This document shows, in pieces, positions 28,418 through 38,611 of a stretch of DNA of 55,217 bases (positions within the stretch are counted from its first letter, which is position 1; each line of letters opens with the position of its first letter). The stretch is from the NCBI GenBank assembly GCA_021793395.1, contig JAJYSU010000008.1:1-55217 (forward strand), read 5' to 3'. Position numbers and translations under genes: made by a program. Below the pieces are notes generated by a model. The model did no database searches. It was not told the DNA's origin and saw only the letters and a program-made list of their open reading frames with translations. The DNA is from Actinomycetes bacterium (GTDB taxonomy: Bacteria > Actinomycetota > Acidimicrobiia > Acidimicrobiales > RAAP-2).

Positions 28418-30271
28418 CTACTCCACGGTCACGGTCTTGGCCAAATTACGCGGACGGTCAACGTTTCGCCCCAGTAGCCGGGCCGTGTCGTAGGCGAAGA
28501 GCTGGAGCACCACGATGTCCACCATGGGCGTGAACAACGGCTCCGTCGCGGGCACGCGTAACACGAAGTCCGCGACCGCGGCGACGGACTCGTCGTCGTC
28601 GGTCGCCACCGCCACGACGGTCGCACCGCGCGCCTTCACCTCGGCCATGTTAGAGAGCAACTTGGCGTGCAGCGCCGGATCGGTGGTCACGGCCACCACC
28701 ACCACGCCGGGCTCGATCAGCGCCAGGGGACCGTGTTTGAGCTCGCCGGCGGGGTAACCCTCCGCGTGACGGTAGGTGAGCTCCTTGAACTTGAGGGCCC
28801 CCTCCAGGGCGGTGGGAAAGCCCACGTGACGTCCCAGGAAGAAGAAATCTCGCGTGGACGCCAGCGTCGTCGCGACCTCGTGCACGGCGTCGTGGCGAGC
28901 CAGGGTCGTGGCGACCTGATCCGCCACCGCGCGTAGTCCGAGGAAGAGCGCCTCCACGTCGGGGGCCGACAGGGTCGCGCGAAGTTGAGCCAGGCGCAAC
29001 GCCAACAGTTCCAGCGCGGCCACCTGAGTCACGAACGCCTTGGTCGAGGCCACCGAGACCTCGAGCCCCGCGCGCGTGTAGATCACCGCGTCGGCCTCGC
29101 GCGCGAGCGACGAGTCGACGATGTTGGTCACCGCCACTACCCGCGCCCCGCGACGTCGGGCCTCGCGCGCCGCCTGAATCGTGTCGATCGTCTCGCCACT
29201 CTGGGACACCGCGATCACCAGCGTGCCGATCTCGACGATCGGGTCACGGTAGCGGTACTCACTGGAGATGTCCACCTCGACACTCAGTCGGGCCCAGCGC
29301 TCGATCGCGTACTTGGCGACGAGGGCGGCGTGGTGCGACGTACCCGCGGCGACCAGTACGACGCGGCGCACCGCGATCAGCTCGTCGTCGTCCACGCGCA
29401 GCTCGTCGAAGGTAATGGCCCCGTCGCGCCGGCGTCGATCGGTCAGCGTGGCGCGCAGCGCCTCGGGCTGCTCGGCGATCTCCTTGGAGAGGAAGTCGTC
29501 GTGGCCACCCCTCTCGGCGGTCTCCAGGTCCCAGTCGATGGCCAGTTGGCGCAACCGGATCGGGGACCCCTCGAGGTCCACCGCACGGAACCCCTCAGGG
29601 CTGAGGCGCACCACCTCGTCGTCGTTGACCGCGTAGAAGAGCTTCGCGCGGTCCAGAATCGCCGGCACGTCGCTCGCCACGTAACTCACCCCCGGCGCGG
29701 TACCCACGATGAGCGGCGAGACCCGACGAGCGGCCACGATGACCTCGGGCTCGTCGGCGTCGACCACCGCGACCGCGAAGGCGCCGCGCACGACGTCGAG
29801 ACTCGCGCGTACCGCGTCAAGCAGATCGAGCCCCGTCGCGCGCGCCTCCTCAACCAGGTGGGCCAACACCTCGGAGTCGGTCACCGACGCAAAGACGTGA
29901 CCACGCGTCGCGAGATCGTCGCGCAGCGTCGCGTGATTCTCGATGATGCCGTTGTGGATAATCGCCACGCGTCCCGTGCAGTCCAGGTGCGGGTGAGCGT
30001 TCTCCGCCTCCGGCGCCCCGTGGGTGGCCCAGCGAGTGTGGCCAATTCCCGTGCGCGCTCCGGTGGGCGCGTCGCGACAGGCCAGTCGCAGCGCGGCCAC
30101 CGACTCGACCCCCGCGGCGGCGCGGCGGCGCCACGTCTCACCCGGGCGCACCAGCGCGACCCCCGCGGAGTCGTATCCGCGGTACTCCAGCCGCTCGAGC
30201 CCCTCCAGCAGCACGTCCAAGGTATCGGGCCGGGAGTCGGGCGACCCGACCACCCCGATAATGCCGCACAT
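28418..30271 (-). CDS. glmS: Glutamine-fructose-6-phosphate aminotransferase (isomerising)
   Basis: First step of UDP-GlcNAc synthesis. 617 aa. N-terminal nucleophile Cys2 (MCGIIGVVG), then GYDSAGVAL, HTRWATHGAPEAENAHPH and the C-terminal pair of SIS domains with VAAGTSHHAALVAKY, SQSGETIDT and the C-terminal KTVTVE with the catalytic-loop Lys. Ten bases separate it from glmM upstream. No glmS ribozyme is visible in this gap, and none would be expected in an operon-internal position. Confidence 0.97.
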   Translation of the reverse strand: MCGIIGVVGSPDSRPDTLDVLLEGLERLEYRGYDSAGVALVRPGETWRRRAAAGVESVAALRLACRDAPTGARTGIGHTRWATHGAPEAENAHPHLDCTGRVAIIHNGIIENHATLRDDLATRGHVFASVTDSEVLAHLVEEARATGLDLLDAVRASLDVVRGAFAVAVVDADEPEVIVAARRVSPLIVGTAPGVSYVASDVPAILDRAKLFYAVNDDEVVRLSPEGFRAVDLEGSPIRLRQLAIDWDLETAERGGHDDFLSKEIAEQPEALRATLTDRRRRDGAITFDELRVDDDELIAVRRVVLVAAGTSHHAALVAKYAIERWARLSVEVDISSEYRYRDPIVEIGTLVIAVSQSGETIDTIQAAREARRRGARVVAVTNIVDSSLAREADAVIYTRAGLEVSVASTKAFVTQVAALELLALRLAQLRATLSAPDVEALFLGLRAVADQVATTLARHDAVHEVATTLASTRDFFFLGRHVGFPTALEGALKFKELTYRHAEGYPAGELKHGPLALIEPGVVVVAVTTDPALHAKLLSNMAEVKARGATVVAVATDDDESVAAVADFVLRVPATEPLFTPMVDIVVLQLFAYDTARLLGRNVDRPRNLAKTVTVE

Positions 30272-30280
30272 GACGTCAGC

Positions 30281-31609
30281 CTACTCGGGGGGGTGCGCGA
30301 CTCCCCGGGCCGGGGCGAAGCGCGCGCGCACCGCGTCGGCGAACTCCTCGACCAGTCCCGCCTCGAGAGCCTCGACCATCACCCGCACCACCGGCTCGGT
30401 GCCCGAGGGGCGCACCACGAGGCGCCAGTCGTCGGGTCCCACCGCGAAACGCCCGCGCACCTCGTCGAACAGACGACGAACGGCCGCGTCCTCGTAGTCG
30501 TCGCGGGCCACGTTGATCAACGCCTGGGGCACCCGCGTCCACGCGTCCTGCGCCTGCTCGTCGAGCGGCCCGCGCCGAGTCACCAGTTCGGCCAGCAGTA
30601 GTCCGGTCAGCAGTCCGTCACCGGTCGGCGCTAAGTCAGTGAAGATCAGGTGACCCGACTGCTCGCCACCGAAATTCCAGGACCGCTCCTCGATCTCGCG
30701 CAGCACGTGGCGGTCCCCGACGTCGGTCTCGACGACCTGCACCCCCGCGGCGCCCAACGCACGACGCAGGCCCAGGTTGCTCATGGAGGTCACCACGACC
30801 CCACCGCGTAGAGCCCCTCGAGCCACCATGTCGCGGGCGAAGAGAACCATGAGGTCATCACCGTCTCGCACCGCGCCGAGCGCGTCAACGGCCACGAGCC
30901 GGTCGGCGTCGCCGTCGAAGGCGAGACCCAGATCCGCCCCCGTAGCCACCACCGCCGCGACGAGGTCGCGCACGTCGGTGGATCCGCACCCCTCGTTGAT
31001 GTTGCGCCCGTCCGGCTGGTCGTGCAGCATCGTGACGCTCGCTCCGGTCGCGACGAAGAGTTCGTGCGCCACGTGGCTGGCGGCCCCGTTGGCGCAGTCC
31101 ACCACGAGGCGCAACGACGAGAGATCGTCGGGCACCAGAGCGCGGAGGTGCGAGACGTAGAGGACCTCAGCCGTGCGGTCGAGGGGGGGCGCGACGGGCC
31201 ACGGACCCGACGGCGCGGCGACGCCGGCCAGCGCGGCGGCCAGGGCCGCCTCGGTCTCGAGGTCGAGCTTGCCCCCTCCGGGACCCAGCACCTTCAGCCC
31301 GTTGTCGTAGTAGGGGTTGTGCGACGCCGACACCACGATGCCGACACCGGCGCGCTCGCGCGCCACCACCGCCACGCCGGGCGTGGGCAACACGCCCAGG
31401 TTGACCCCGAGGGCCCCGCCGTCGGCCAGCCCGGCCAGCACCGCCGCCGCCAGGCGTGGTGAGCTCTCGCGCGTGTCGTGACCCACGAACACGGGTCGAT
31501 CGAAGACCAGGGAAACGGCGCGACCCAACCGGTAGGCGAGATCGACCGTGATCTCGTTCTCGGCTCGTCCGCGGATACCGTCCGTGCCGAAGCGCACGGC
31601 CGCGTCCAT
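30281..31609 (-). CDS. glmM: Phosphoglucosamine mutase
   Basis: Converts glucosamine-6-phosphate to glucosamine-1-phosphate, the step after GlmS. 442 aa. N-terminus RFGTDGIRG, phosphoserine Ser96 in VVSASHNPYYDNGLK, magnesium loop FDGDADR, sugar-specificity GGEQSGH, and the phosphate-binding VRPSGTEPVVRV. ATG 31609 shares its A-position with the rpsI stop (one-base overlap), so it is coupled to rpsI. Confidence 0.97.
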   Translation of the reverse strand: MDAAVRFGTDGIRGRAENEITVDLAYRLGRAVSLVFDRPVFVGHDTRESSPRLAAAVLAGLADGGALGVNLGVLPTPGVAVVARERAGVGIVVSASHNPYYDNGLKVLGPGGGKLDLETEAALAAALAGVAAPSGPWPVAPPLDRTAEVLYVSHLRALVPDDLSSLRLVVDCANGAASHVAHELFVATGASVTMLHDQPDGRNINEGCGSTDVRDLVAAVVATGADLGLAFDGDADRLVAVDALGAVRDGDDLMVLFARDMVARGALRGGVVVTSMSNLGLRRALGAAGVQVVETDVGDRHVLREIEERSWNFGGEQSGHLIFTDLAPTGDGLLTGLLLAELVTRRGPLDEQAQDAWTRVPQALINVARDDYEDAAVRRLFDEVRGRFAVGPDDWRLVVRPSGTEPVVRVMVEALEAGLVEEFADAVRARFAPARGVAHPPE

Positions 31610-32001
31610 TATCGCTTCGAGTACTGGGGGGCCTTACGCGCCTTCTTGAGACCGTACTTCTTGGTCTCCTTCTTACGCGCGTCGCGCGTCAGGAGTCCGG
31701 CCTTCTTCAACGAGCCACGAGTCGCGGGGTCGAGCTCGAGCAGTGAACGCGAGATACCCAAGCGCAGCGCGCCGGCCTGCCCGGCCACGCCGCCCCCTTC
31801 GATGCTCGCGTCGATGTCGTAGGTCTCCTGAAGGTCCAGGAGTCGCAGCGGCTCCATCACCATCTGACGGTGTGTCGCCGACGTGAAGTAGTTGTCGAAG
31901 GCCCGCTGATTGATGGTGATCGATCCGGTACCCGGGCGAAGGCGCACGCGCGCCACCGCTTCCTTACGTCGACCGGTGGTCTGGGTGAGTGGCGTGGTCA
32001 T
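31609..32001 (-). CDS. rpsI: 30S ribosomal protein S9
   Basis: 130 aa. [24 protein letters not shown] at the start and the basic tail ending KAPQYSKR, whose last residues contact P-site tRNA. ATG 32001 was chosen by homology; the open frame upstream overlaps rplM in another frame. It follows rplM by eight bases, the standard rplM-rpsI pair. Confidence 0.97.
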   Translation of the reverse strand: MTTPLTQTTGRRKEAVARVRLRPGTGSITINQRAFDNYFTSATHRQMVMEPLRLLDLQETYDIDASIEGGGVAGQAGALRLGISRSLLELDPATRGSLKKAGLLTRDARKKETKKYGLKKARKAPQYSKR

Positions 32002-32009
32002 GTCGCTCC

Positions 32010-32456
32010 TTATCCGCGGCGGATCGCCGAGGTGTCGAACGGTACGGGCGTCTGCGCCGCGTGCGGATGAGTCGGCCCGGCGTAGACGAAGAGCTTGCCG
32101 AGCTGGGCGCGACCGAGCCGGTTCTTGGGCACCATGCCCTTGATCGCGTCGTGCACCAGGGTGGTGGGGTCTTCGGTCAACAGCGTCTGCCACGAGGTGG
32201 CCCGCAACCCACCCGGGTAGCCGGAGTGGCGGTAGGCGAAGTTCTGGCCGGCCTTATTGGCGGTCACCACGACCTTGTCGGCGTTCACGATGATGACGAA
32301 GTCGCCGGTGTCGGCGTGGGGAGCGAAGTACACGCGGTGTTTGCCTCGCAGCAGCGACGCCGCGACCGTCGCCAGACGACCCAGCACAAGGCCCTCGGCG
32401 TCGATGACGTGCCAGGCACGGGTCAACTCGTTGACCTTAGGTGAGTAGGTGCGCAC
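32010..32456 (-). CDS. rplM: 50S ribosomal protein L13
   Basis: 148 aa from GTG 32456, with AAGGAAGA 9-16 bases upstream. [28 protein letters not shown] and [20 protein letters not shown] are the family blocks. The frame is open for 139 codons upstream, through the promoter and into the antisense of the peptidase gene, but that part is not L13. It has its own promoter in the 103-base gap. Confidence 0.96.
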   Translation of the reverse strand: MRTYSPKVNELTRAWHVIDAEGLVLGRLATVAASLLRGKHRVYFAPHADTGDFVIIVNADKVVVTANKAGQNFAYRHSGYPGGLRATSWQTLLTEDPTTLVHDAIKGMVPKNRLGRAQLGKLFVYAGPTHPHAAQTPVPFDTSAIRRG

Positions 32457-32514
32457 AGTCTCTTCCTTCAGCGATCTCGGGACGGGTCGCCGCGCGACGT
32501 CCGGGGGACTCTCT

Positions 32515-32543
32515 AGCCTACAAAATCCGGACGGCGACGGCAA
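32515..32543 (-). promoter_or_regulatory. rplM-rpsI promoter
   Basis: Minus strand TTGCCG (32543-32538), 17 bases, TAGGCT (32520-32515). Start would be near 32508, giving a leader of about 50 bases. It lies in the gap between the M13 peptidase gene and rplM. Confidence 0.6.
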
Positions 32544-32559
32544 GTTCGCCACGTCCACG

Positions 32560-34506
32560 CTACCAGATGGTGACTCGTCGGTCGGGCTCGAGCCACAGCG
32601 CGTCCCCGGGGGCCGTATGAAAGACCTCGTGGAAAATGTCGAGGTTCGCGACGACCTGGTTGCAGCGAAAGACCGGAGGGCTGTGGGGATCGATCGCGAG
32701 ACGCCGCACGACCTCCTCGGGCCGCGCCACGAAACGCCAGGCCCGCGCCCACGCCACAAAGAAGCGCCGCGCCGCTGCCGTGGTGTCACTCGCGGACATC
32801 GTGGTGCCCCGCGAGAGGCAGTAGGCCCGCCAGGCAATACCGAGGCCCCCCAGGTCGCCGATGTTCTCGCCAATCGTGAGCGCTCCGTTCACGTGCTGGT
32901 CGGGCGCCTCGGCGGGCGAGAGCGCGTCGTACTGGTCAATCAGAGCGCGAGTGCGCTCCTCGAACGCGGCGCGATCCGCCGGCTCCCACCAGTCGACCAA
33001 ACGTCCCGTACCGTCGAAACGCGACCCCTGGTCGTCAAAGCCGTGACCGATCTCGTGGCCAATAACAGCTCCGATCGCCCCGTAGTTCGCCGCGTCGTCG
33101 CCACCCGCCTCGAAGAACGGAGGCTGAAGAATGGCCGCCGGGAAGACAATTTCGTTCATCCCGGGGTTGTAGTAGGCGTTCACCGTCTGGGGAGTCATGA
33201 ACCACTCATCGCGGTCGACCGAACCGGCAATTTTGGCCATCTGGCGATCGAACTCCACGGCGTCGGCGGCGTGCACCGAGCCCACGAGGTCATCACGACG
33301 GATCTCCAGCGCCCCGTAGTCTCGCCAACGTGCGGGGTAGCCAATCTTCGGGGTGAACGCGTCGAGCTTGGCCAGAGCCCGCTGGCGCGTGGCCTCGCCC
33401 ATCCAGTCCAGGGAGGTGATGGCCTCGCGGTAGGCGGCCACCAGGTTCGCGACGAGGGACTCCACCTCCCCCTTGGCCGAAGGCGGAAAATGGTGCGCCA
33501 CGTACAACTGGCCCAGGGCGTCACCCATCGCGGACTCCACTACGCTCACCGCCCGCTTCCAGCGTTCGCGCTGGCTCGGTGCGCCGGTGAGCGTGCGGCC
33601 GTAGAAGTCGAAGTGGGCTTCGGCGATATCGTTTGACAGATAACGCGCGTCGCCCAGCAGCACGCGCCAGGCCAACCAGTCACGCCACGACGCCAGACGC
33701 GACTCGTCCAGGAGATCGACCAGCGACGCCACGAAGCTCGGCTGACGCACGACCACCTCGTCCAACGCCCCCGGCGGCACCCCCAGCGCGTCGCGCCACG
33801 CCCGCAGCGGCGCACTCTCGCCCACCACGTCGTCGAGGGCGCGCGGGTTATAGGTGGCCGCCACGTCGCGTGAGGCCACCGCATCCCAGTGACCCGCCGC
33901 AATCTCGGTCTCGAGGTCCACCACCCGACGCGCCCGCGATGCGGCGTCGTCCAGCCCCGCGAGTGCGAGCACGCGCGCCACGTGGGTCGCGAAGGCCTCT
34001 CGTACGGCCGCGAAGCGCTCCTCGCGGTAGTAGCTCTCGTCGGGCAGTGAGAGACCGCCCTGCTCGAGGAAAACGCGATACCGATCGGGGTCGCCAGGGT
34101 CCGTGTCGACAAACAGCGACACGACGCCCGCCAGTCCCTCGCGCGTCAGCGACCCCACCAGTGTCCCCCACTCCGGCATCGAGCTCACCGCGGCCACGGC
34201 GGCCAGACGCGACGCCACCGGGGTGCTACCGAGCGCGTTAATCGCCGACTCGTCCATGAACGCGCCGTAGAGGTCACCCAGTTGACGCTCGAGCGAACCG
34301 GGTTCGGCGAGCGCGCACGACTCGAGCAGGGTGCGCGACGCTCGCTCGGCGTCGTCGGCCAGTTGATAGAAGGTCCCGTAGGCGGCCCGATCGGACGGAA
34401 TGGGCGTCGCGTCGATCCACCGCTGGTTGACGTGGGCGAACAGGTCGTCCTGGGGCCGGTAGGCGGGATCGAGCCCCGCGTCGTCGAGGTGATCACGTTG
34501 AGCCAT
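32560..34506 (-). CDS. M13-family zinc metallopeptidase (neprilysin/PepO-like)
   Basis: 648 aa. Zinc site HEIGH (His484, Glu485, His488) with the third ligand Glu547 and Asp551 in GENIGDLGG; the substrate motif NAYYNP and the C-terminal [25 protein letters not shown] block with CxxW-like end are also present. The N-terminal M13_N domain spans about 20-400. No signal peptide or membrane anchor is visible, so a cytosolic oligopeptidase, or one exported without a classical signal as proposed for mycobacterial Zmp1, is expected. ATG 34506 has truA nine bases upstream. It breaks the common truA-rplM-rpsI succession. Confidence 0.93.
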   Translation of the reverse strand: MAQRDHLDDAGLDPAYRPQDDLFAHVNQRWIDATPIPSDRAAYGTFYQLADDAERASRTLLESCALAEPGSLERQLGDLYGAFMDESAINALGSTPVASRLAAVAAVSSMPEWGTLVGSLTREGLAGVVSLFVDTDPGDPDRYRVFLEQGGLSLPDESYYREERFAAVREAFATHVARVLALAGLDDAASRARRVVDLETEIAAGHWDAVASRDVAATYNPRALDDVVGESAPLRAWRDALGVPPGALDEVVVRQPSFVASLVDLLDESRLASWRDWLAWRVLLGDARYLSNDIAEAHFDFYGRTLTGAPSQRERWKRAVSVVESAMGDALGQLYVAHHFPPSAKGEVESLVANLVAAYREAITSLDWMGEATRQRALAKLDAFTPKIGYPARWRDYGALEIRRDDLVGSVHAADAVEFDRQMAKIAGSVDRDEWFMTPQTVNAYYNPGMNEIVFPAAILQPPFFEAGGDDAANYGAIGAVIGHEIGHGFDDQGSRFDGTGRLVDWWEPADRAAFEERTRALIDQYDALSPAEAPDQHVNGALTIGENIGDLGGLGIAWRAYCLSRGTTMSASDTTAAARRFFVAWARAWRFVARPEEVVRRLAIDPHSPPVFRCNQVVANLDIFHEVFHTAPGDALWLEPDRRVTIW

Positions 34507-34515
34507 TGGCGCAGC

Positions 34516-35424
34516 CTACCGAGCCCACCCACCACCGAGATCGACGCCGCCGGGCCCGCCGTCACGCGCGTCGTAGCCCACGCCCACGAGGGCGAGACCG
34601 CCCGGGGGCGCGGGACTCGCCAGGCCGACCCGACTGGCCTGGCCCACACGGTCCGCGACGAGGGCCTCGTCCAGACGGCCGGCGCCCACCGCCACCATGG
34701 CCCCGACGAGAGAGCGCACCATCGTGTGGCAAAAGGAGATCGCCACCACGTCGAAGCGCAGTACCGAGGTCCCGGGCGCGCCTATCGCGACCTCGTCGAC
34801 GTGACGCGTCCAACGAGCACCGAGCACCGTGCGGATCAGTGGCTCGTCGGGCGCTCCACTCGGTCGCCGGCAGAAGGCCCGGAAGTCGTGGGTACCCTCC
34901 GCCACCGCGGCGAGGCGGTTCATCGCCGCCAGGTCGAGCGGTCCCGGCACGGACCAGCTCCAGGTGCGCGTGAAGTCGAGCGGCGGATCGTCCTGCTCGA
35001 GAACCAGGTAGCGGTAGGCCCGCCACCGCGCCGAGAATCGGGCGTGGAAGTCCGGTGACGTCTCGCGCGCCCACGTCACGCGCACCCGTCCCGCGAGCTG
35101 CGAGTTCACTGAGCGCACCAGTCGTTCGGGCGCCGGCACCCGGGCCGTCGCGGCCCACCCGGCCGGTAGGTCTACGTGCACCACCTGGGCGAGCGCGTGT
35201 ACTCCCGCGTCGGTTCGCCCGGCCCCCACGATAAGGGGAGGTCCGTCAAGGCCGACGACGCGGGCCAGGGCCTCACCCACCAGCCCCGTCACCGTGGCCA
35301 GCCCCGACTGGGGAGCGAAGCCGTGAAGATCCGTACCGTCGTACGCCAGGTCCAGGCGCCAGCGCGTGGTGGCGCGTGTCGCTAGATCAGACGAACTCAA
35401 TGCGCGCCATCGGGGCGTTGTCAC
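34516..35424 (-). CDS. truA: tRNA pseudouridine(38-40) synthase
   Basis: 302 aa. [18 protein letters not shown] begins the fold; the catalytic Asp is in [25 protein letters not shown] and [18 protein letters not shown] are later family blocks. The only good start is GTG 35424, which lies 38 bases inside rplQ; no ATG, GTG or TTG occurs between the rplQ stop and the conserved start of the domain. Located after rplQ as in most actinobacteria. Confidence 0.94.
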   Translation of the reverse strand: MTTPRWRALSSSDLATRATTRWRLDLAYDGTDLHGFAPQSGLATVTGLVGEALARVVGLDGPPLIVGAGRTDAGVHALAQVVHVDLPAGWAATARVPAPERLVRSVNSQLAGRVRVTWARETSPDFHARFSARWRAYRYLVLEQDDPPLDFTRTWSWSVPGPLDLAAMNRLAAVAEGTHDFRAFCRRPSGAPDEPLIRTVLGARWTRHVDEVAIGAPGTSVLRFDVVAISFCHTMVRSLVGAMVAVGAGRLDEALVADRVGQASRVGLASPAPPGGLALVGVGYDARDGGPGGVDLGGGWAR

Positions 35425-35749
35425 CCTGACGCGGACCGAGCTTCAAGATACGGGTGTACCCGCCCGGACGCTCCGTGTAGCGCGGCGCAATCTCATCGAA
35501 GAGCTTGTGCGCCATGTCCTTGTCGCGAATGAATGCCACCACGCGACGATGCGCGTGCACCGAGCCCTCGGGGGCGTTCTTCGCGGCCGTCACAACCTTT
35601 TCGGCTATCGGCCGTAGCGCCTTGGCCTTGGCTTCGGTGGTGACCAGCGACTCCGCCGCGATCAGCGACGCGACGAGGTTGCCCATCATCGCCTTCTGGT
35701 GCGCGCTGTCGCCGCCGAAGCGGGCACCGCGCGTAGGGGTTCCGCGCAT
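35387..35749 (-). CDS. rplQ: 50S ribosomal protein L17
   Basis: 120 aa. [31 protein letters not shown] is the L17 signature and the C-terminal [32 protein letters not shown] completes it. ATG 35749 is one base after the rpoA stop. The last gene of the alpha operon proper, overlapping truA by 38 bases. Confidence 0.97.
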   Translation of the reverse strand: MRGTPTRGARFGGDSAHQKAMMGNLVASLIAAESLVTTEAKAKALRPIAEKVVTAAKNAPEGSVHAHRRVVAFIRDKDMAHKLFDEIAPRYTERPGGYTRILKLGPRQGDNAPMARIEFV

Positions 35750-35750
35750 A

Positions 35751-36692
35751 TCAGTCCTCCACTCGCAGGGCCAGCCCGCGCTCGTCGAGTCGCTCGGTCA
35801 CGTCCTTCAGCGACGTGGCCCCGAAGTTGGTGATTGAGGTGAGATCACGCTCGGTCGCGTTCACCAACTGAGCCACCGTGTTGATACCGGCGCGCTTGAG
35901 GCAGTTGCGCGAGCGCTCGGTCAGTCCGAGCTCCTCAATACGAATATCCAGTTCACTCGCCGCGGCCTGCGCCGTGCCGACGTCACCCAGCTCGAGGGTC
36001 GGCGCCTCCTCGTCAAAACTGGCGATCAGTTCCACCAGCGACTCGAGGGTCTTAGCGGCCGACGCCAGGGCCTCGCGGGGGCTGATCGAGCCATCGGTCT
36101 CCACGTCGATCACCAGTCGGTCGAAGTCGCGGGACTGCTCAACGCGCACCGGGTCGATCTCGAAGCTCACTCGACGCACCGGCGAGAAGATGGCGTCGAG
36201 GGGGATCACGCCGATCGTCGACGATCCCTTGTTGTCCTCGGCACCGACGTACCCCTTGCCACGCTCCACGGTCAACTCGAAGCTCAGCATGGCCTTGGGC
36301 GACGTCAGGTAGGCCAGGTGCAGGGTGGGGTTCAGAACCTCCACGTCGGCGGACGTCGAAAGATCGGCCGCCGTCACCGGACCCTCGCCGCGCTTGTCGA
36401 GGCGCAGCACGACCGGCTCATCGCTGTACACCCGCACGAGCAGGTCCTTCAGGTTAAGGCAGATGTCCTGAACATCCTCCTTGACACCCTCGATGACGTC
36501 GAACTCGTGCAGCACCGCGTCGAACTTGACCCGAGTGGCCGCGGCCCCGGGGATCGACGACAGCAGTGTGCGCCGTAGTGAGTTGCCCAACGTGTGGCCG
36601 AAGCCCGGGTCGAGCGGTCCCACCGCGAAGGACTGGCGGTGGTCGACCTCCTCACCGAGGGCCTCAACGGAGGGTCGTTGGATGATCAGCAT
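35751..36692 (-). CDS. rpoA: RNA polymerase alpha subunit
   Basis: 313 aa. N-terminal assembly domain (about 1-230) with [28 protein letters not shown] and C-terminal domain (about 245-313) with [41 protein letters not shown], which contacts UP elements and activators. Its place after rpsD and before rplQ is standard. ATG 36692 follows GTAAGGAG. Confidence 0.98.
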   Translation of the reverse strand: MLIIQRPSVEALGEEVDHRQSFAVGPLDPGFGHTLGNSLRRTLLSSIPGAAATRVKFDAVLHEFDVIEGVKEDVQDICLNLKDLLVRVYSDEPVVLRLDKRGEGPVTAADLSTSADVEVLNPTLHLAYLTSPKAMLSFELTVERGKGYVGAEDNKGSSTIGVIPLDAIFSPVRRVSFEIDPVRVEQSRDFDRLVIDVETDGSISPREALASAAKTLESLVELIASFDEEAPTLELGDVGTAQAAASELDIRIEELGLTERSRNCLKRAGINTVAQLVNATERDLTSITNFGATSLKDVTERLDERGLALRVED

Positions 36693-36716
36693 GCGGACTC
36701 CTTACGTCGCGGTCAG

Positions 36717-37361
36717 TTACTTGGAGTACAGCTCGACGATGAGCTGCTCGCGGATCGACTCGTCGATCTGCTCTCGTTGGGGCACGACGCGCACGGTCAC
36801 GGCGAAACCACCGTCGCCGGTCTCGAGCCATCCCGGTACCGAGCGGTCGAGTGTGTCGAGGTTGCGCTTGACGTTGAAGTTCTCACGCGTCGCGGGCTTG
36901 AGCGTCACGATGTCCCCGGGGCGCACCCGGTAACTGGGAATCGTCACCCGCTTAGCGTTCACGCTCACGTGACCGTGACGCACGAGCTGGCGAGCCTGAG
37001 CGCGCGAGGCACCCCATCCCGCTCGGTAGGCGACGTTGTCGAGGCGCAACTCAAGGAACTGCAACAAATTCGTGCCCGTGATGCCGGGGCGTCGACTGGC
37101 CTCTTCGTAGAGATTACGGAACTGCTTCTCCAACAGCCCGTAGGTGCGCCGCGCCTTCTGCTTCTCGCGCAACTGGGTGAGGTACTCCGAGCCCTGACGC
37201 TGACGATCACGTCCGTGCATACCCGGCGGGAACGCCCGGGTCTGGCGATCGGAGTTCTCCGAGACGGGGCACTTCAAAGAGAAGCAGCGCTCCCCCTTCA
37301 GGTACAACTTGGTACGTTCGCGGCGGCAGAGCCGGCACACGGGTCCTGTATAACGAGCCAT
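36717..37361 (-). CDS. rpsD: 30S ribosomal protein S4, zinc-binding (C+) form
   Basis: 214 aa. The N-terminus has four cysteines (CRLC at 9-12, then Cys26 and Cys31 in CFSLKCP) for a zinc site, the C+ version. PPGMHG, KQKARRTYGLLEKQFRNLY and the S4 RNA-binding domain RLDNVAYRAGWGASRAQARQLVRHGHVSVN follow. It binds 16S rRNA early in assembly. In some bacteria S4 represses the alpha operon; nothing in the leader here proves that. Confidence 0.97.
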   Translation of the reverse strand: MARYTGPVCRLCRRERTKLYLKGERCFSLKCPVSENSDRQTRAFPPGMHGRDRQRQGSEYLTQLREKQKARRTYGLLEKQFRNLYEEASRRPGITGTNLLQFLELRLDNVAYRAGWGASRAQARQLVRHGHVSVNAKRVTIPSYRVRPGDIVTLKPATRENFNVKRNLDTLDRSVPGWLETGDGGFAVTVRVVPQREQIDESIREQLIVELYSK

Positions 37362-37369
37362 GGTCTTCC

Positions 37370-37765
37370 TTAACCTCGACGACGCTTCTTGGGACGGCAG
37401 CCGTTGTGCGGCAGCGGCGTCACGTCTTTGATCGCGACAACCTCAATGCCCGCCGCGGCGAGCGAGCGAATCGCGGTCTCACGACCCGATCCGGGGCCCC
37501 GTACGAGCACGTCGACCTTCTTCACTCCGTGCTCCATCGCCGCGCGGGCGCACTTCTCCGCCGCCAGCTGAGCGGCGAAAGGCGTGGACTTGCGCGAACC
37601 CTTGAAGCCCACGTTGCCCGACGACGCCCAGGACAGGACGTTGCCCTCGGGGTCGGTGATCGACACGATCGTGTTGTTGAACGAACTCTTGATGTGCGCG
37701 ACGCCGAAGGCGACGTTCTTGCGCTCCTTGCGCCGGACCTTGCGGGTCGGGGTGGGCTTGGCCAT
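37370..37765 (-). CDS. rpsK: 30S ribosomal protein S11
   Basis: 131 aa. [57 protein letters not shown] and the C-terminal [17 protein letters not shown] are family blocks. ATG 37765 is directly adjacent to the rpsM stop. Confidence 0.98.
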   Translation of the reverse strand: MAKPTPTRKVRRKERKNVAFGVAHIKSSFNNTIVSITDPEGNVLSWASSGNVGFKGSRKSTPFAAQLAAEKCARAAMEHGVKKVDVLVRGPGSGRETAIRSLAAAGIEVVAIKDVTPLPHNGCRPKKRRRG

Positions 37766-38143
37766 CTACTTGGTCACTTTCTTCTTGCCGGCGACGGTGC
37801 GCTTGGGCCCCTTGCGAGTGCGTGCGTTAGTCCGCGTGCGCTGGCCGTGTACCGGCAGCCCCTTGCGGTGTCGAATCCCCTGCAGGCAGTTGATCTCCAT
37901 TTTGCGCTTGATGTCCTGGGCCACGTCACGTCGCAGGTCACCCTCGACCGTCACGTTCTGGTCGATGTAGGTGCGCAACTTGTTGACCTCGGCGTCGGAG
38001 AGGTCCTTGACGCGCGTGGACTCGTCCACCCCGGTCGCGGCGCAGATCTGACTCGCGACCGTCGAACCGATGCCGAAGATGTAGGTCAACGCGATAACCG
38101 TGCGCTTCTCGCGCGGAATGTCGACTCCGGAAATACGGGCCAT
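37766..38143 (-). CDS. rpsM: 30S ribosomal protein S13
   Basis: 125 aa. [25 protein letters not shown], then the C-terminal tail [28 protein letters not shown] that reaches the P-site tRNA. ATG 38143; rpmJ ends 12 bases upstream. Confidence 0.98.
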   Translation of the reverse strand: MARISGVDIPREKRTVIALTYIFGIGSTVASQICAATGVDESTRVKDLSDAEVNKLRTYIDQNVTVEGDLRRDVAQDIKRKMEINCLQGIRHRKGLPVHGQRTRTNARTRKGPKRTVAGKKKVTK

Positions 38144-38154
38144 ACTCGTCCTCT

Positions 38155-38268
38155 CTAGCCCTGACGCTGCTTGTGGCGCGGGTTCTCACAGATCACGCGA
38201 ACGTGACCCTCCCGCTTGATGACTTTGCACTTCTCACACATCGGCTTGACGCTCGCGCGAACCTTCAT
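38155..38268 (-). CDS. rpmJ: 50S ribosomal protein L36, zinc-binding form
   Basis: 37 aa, translated by hand from the minus strand. It begins [18 protein letters not shown] and ends NPRHKQRQG. Cys11, Cys14, Cys27 and His32 form the zinc site of the C+ version. ATG 38268, stop TAG 38157-38155. Its position between infA and rpsM is the usual one. Confidence 0.95.
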   Translation of the reverse strand: MKVRASVKPMCEKCKVIKREGHVRVICENPRHKQRQG

Positions 38269-38295
38269 CTCGTGTCTCTCTCGATCGAACCAGAG

Positions 38296-38520
38296 TTATT
38301 TGTAGCGGTAGGTGATGCGGCCACGGGTCATGTCGTAGGGCGTGATCTCGACCTGCACCTTGTCCCCCGGCAGGATACGGATACGGTGCATGCGCATCTT
38401 GCCCGAACTGTGCGCGAGGACGGTGTACCCGTTCTCCAGCTCCACGCGAAACATCGCGTTGGGCAGTGGCTCCACCACGGTTCCCTCGACGGTGAACGCA
38501 TCTTCCTTTGGCTTACTCAG
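38296..38520 (-). CDS. infA: Translation initiation factor IF-1, apparently CTG-initiated
   Basis: 74-aa OB-fold factor that binds the ribosomal A site during initiation: [56 protein letters not shown]. The expected N-terminus begins just before [11 protein letters not shown], where the only plausible codon is CTG at 38520 (reads CTG AGT AAG CCA). AAGGAG lies seven bases before it. The nearest GTG codons in frame (38586, 38574) would add about 18-22 residues not seen in IF-1 and have no Shine-Dalgarno that I can find; a downstream GTG at codon 15 would remove the first strand. Confidence 0.9.
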   Translation of the reverse strand: MSKPKEDAFTVEGTVVEPLPNAMFRVELENGYTVLAHSSGKMRMHRIRILPGDKVQVEITPYDMTRGRITYRYK

Positions 38521-38549
38521 GTTCCTTCTCCTTGTTACGGCACCACGGG

Positions 38550-38576
38550 GCGTGCGGGGGCAACGCTCCCGCACGC
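38550..38576 (-). promoter_or_regulatory. Hairpin in the infA leader
   Basis: Arms GCGTGCGGG and CCCGCACGC pair perfectly over nine bases around a nine-base loop. It ends 30 bases before the infA start codon and lies in a predicted leader of about 85 bases. It could regulate alpha-operon expression; function unknown. Confidence 0.45.
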
Positions 38577-38611
38577 GGGACCTCACGAACGCGTCGAGAG
38601 GTCGGCTTATT

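Noticed and set aside
38521..38586. 22-residue N-terminal extension of IF-1 from GTG 38586
   Set aside because: The residues are Arg/Pro-rich and not seen in IF-1, and the region coincides with the leader hairpin. Kept only as an alternative to the CTG start.
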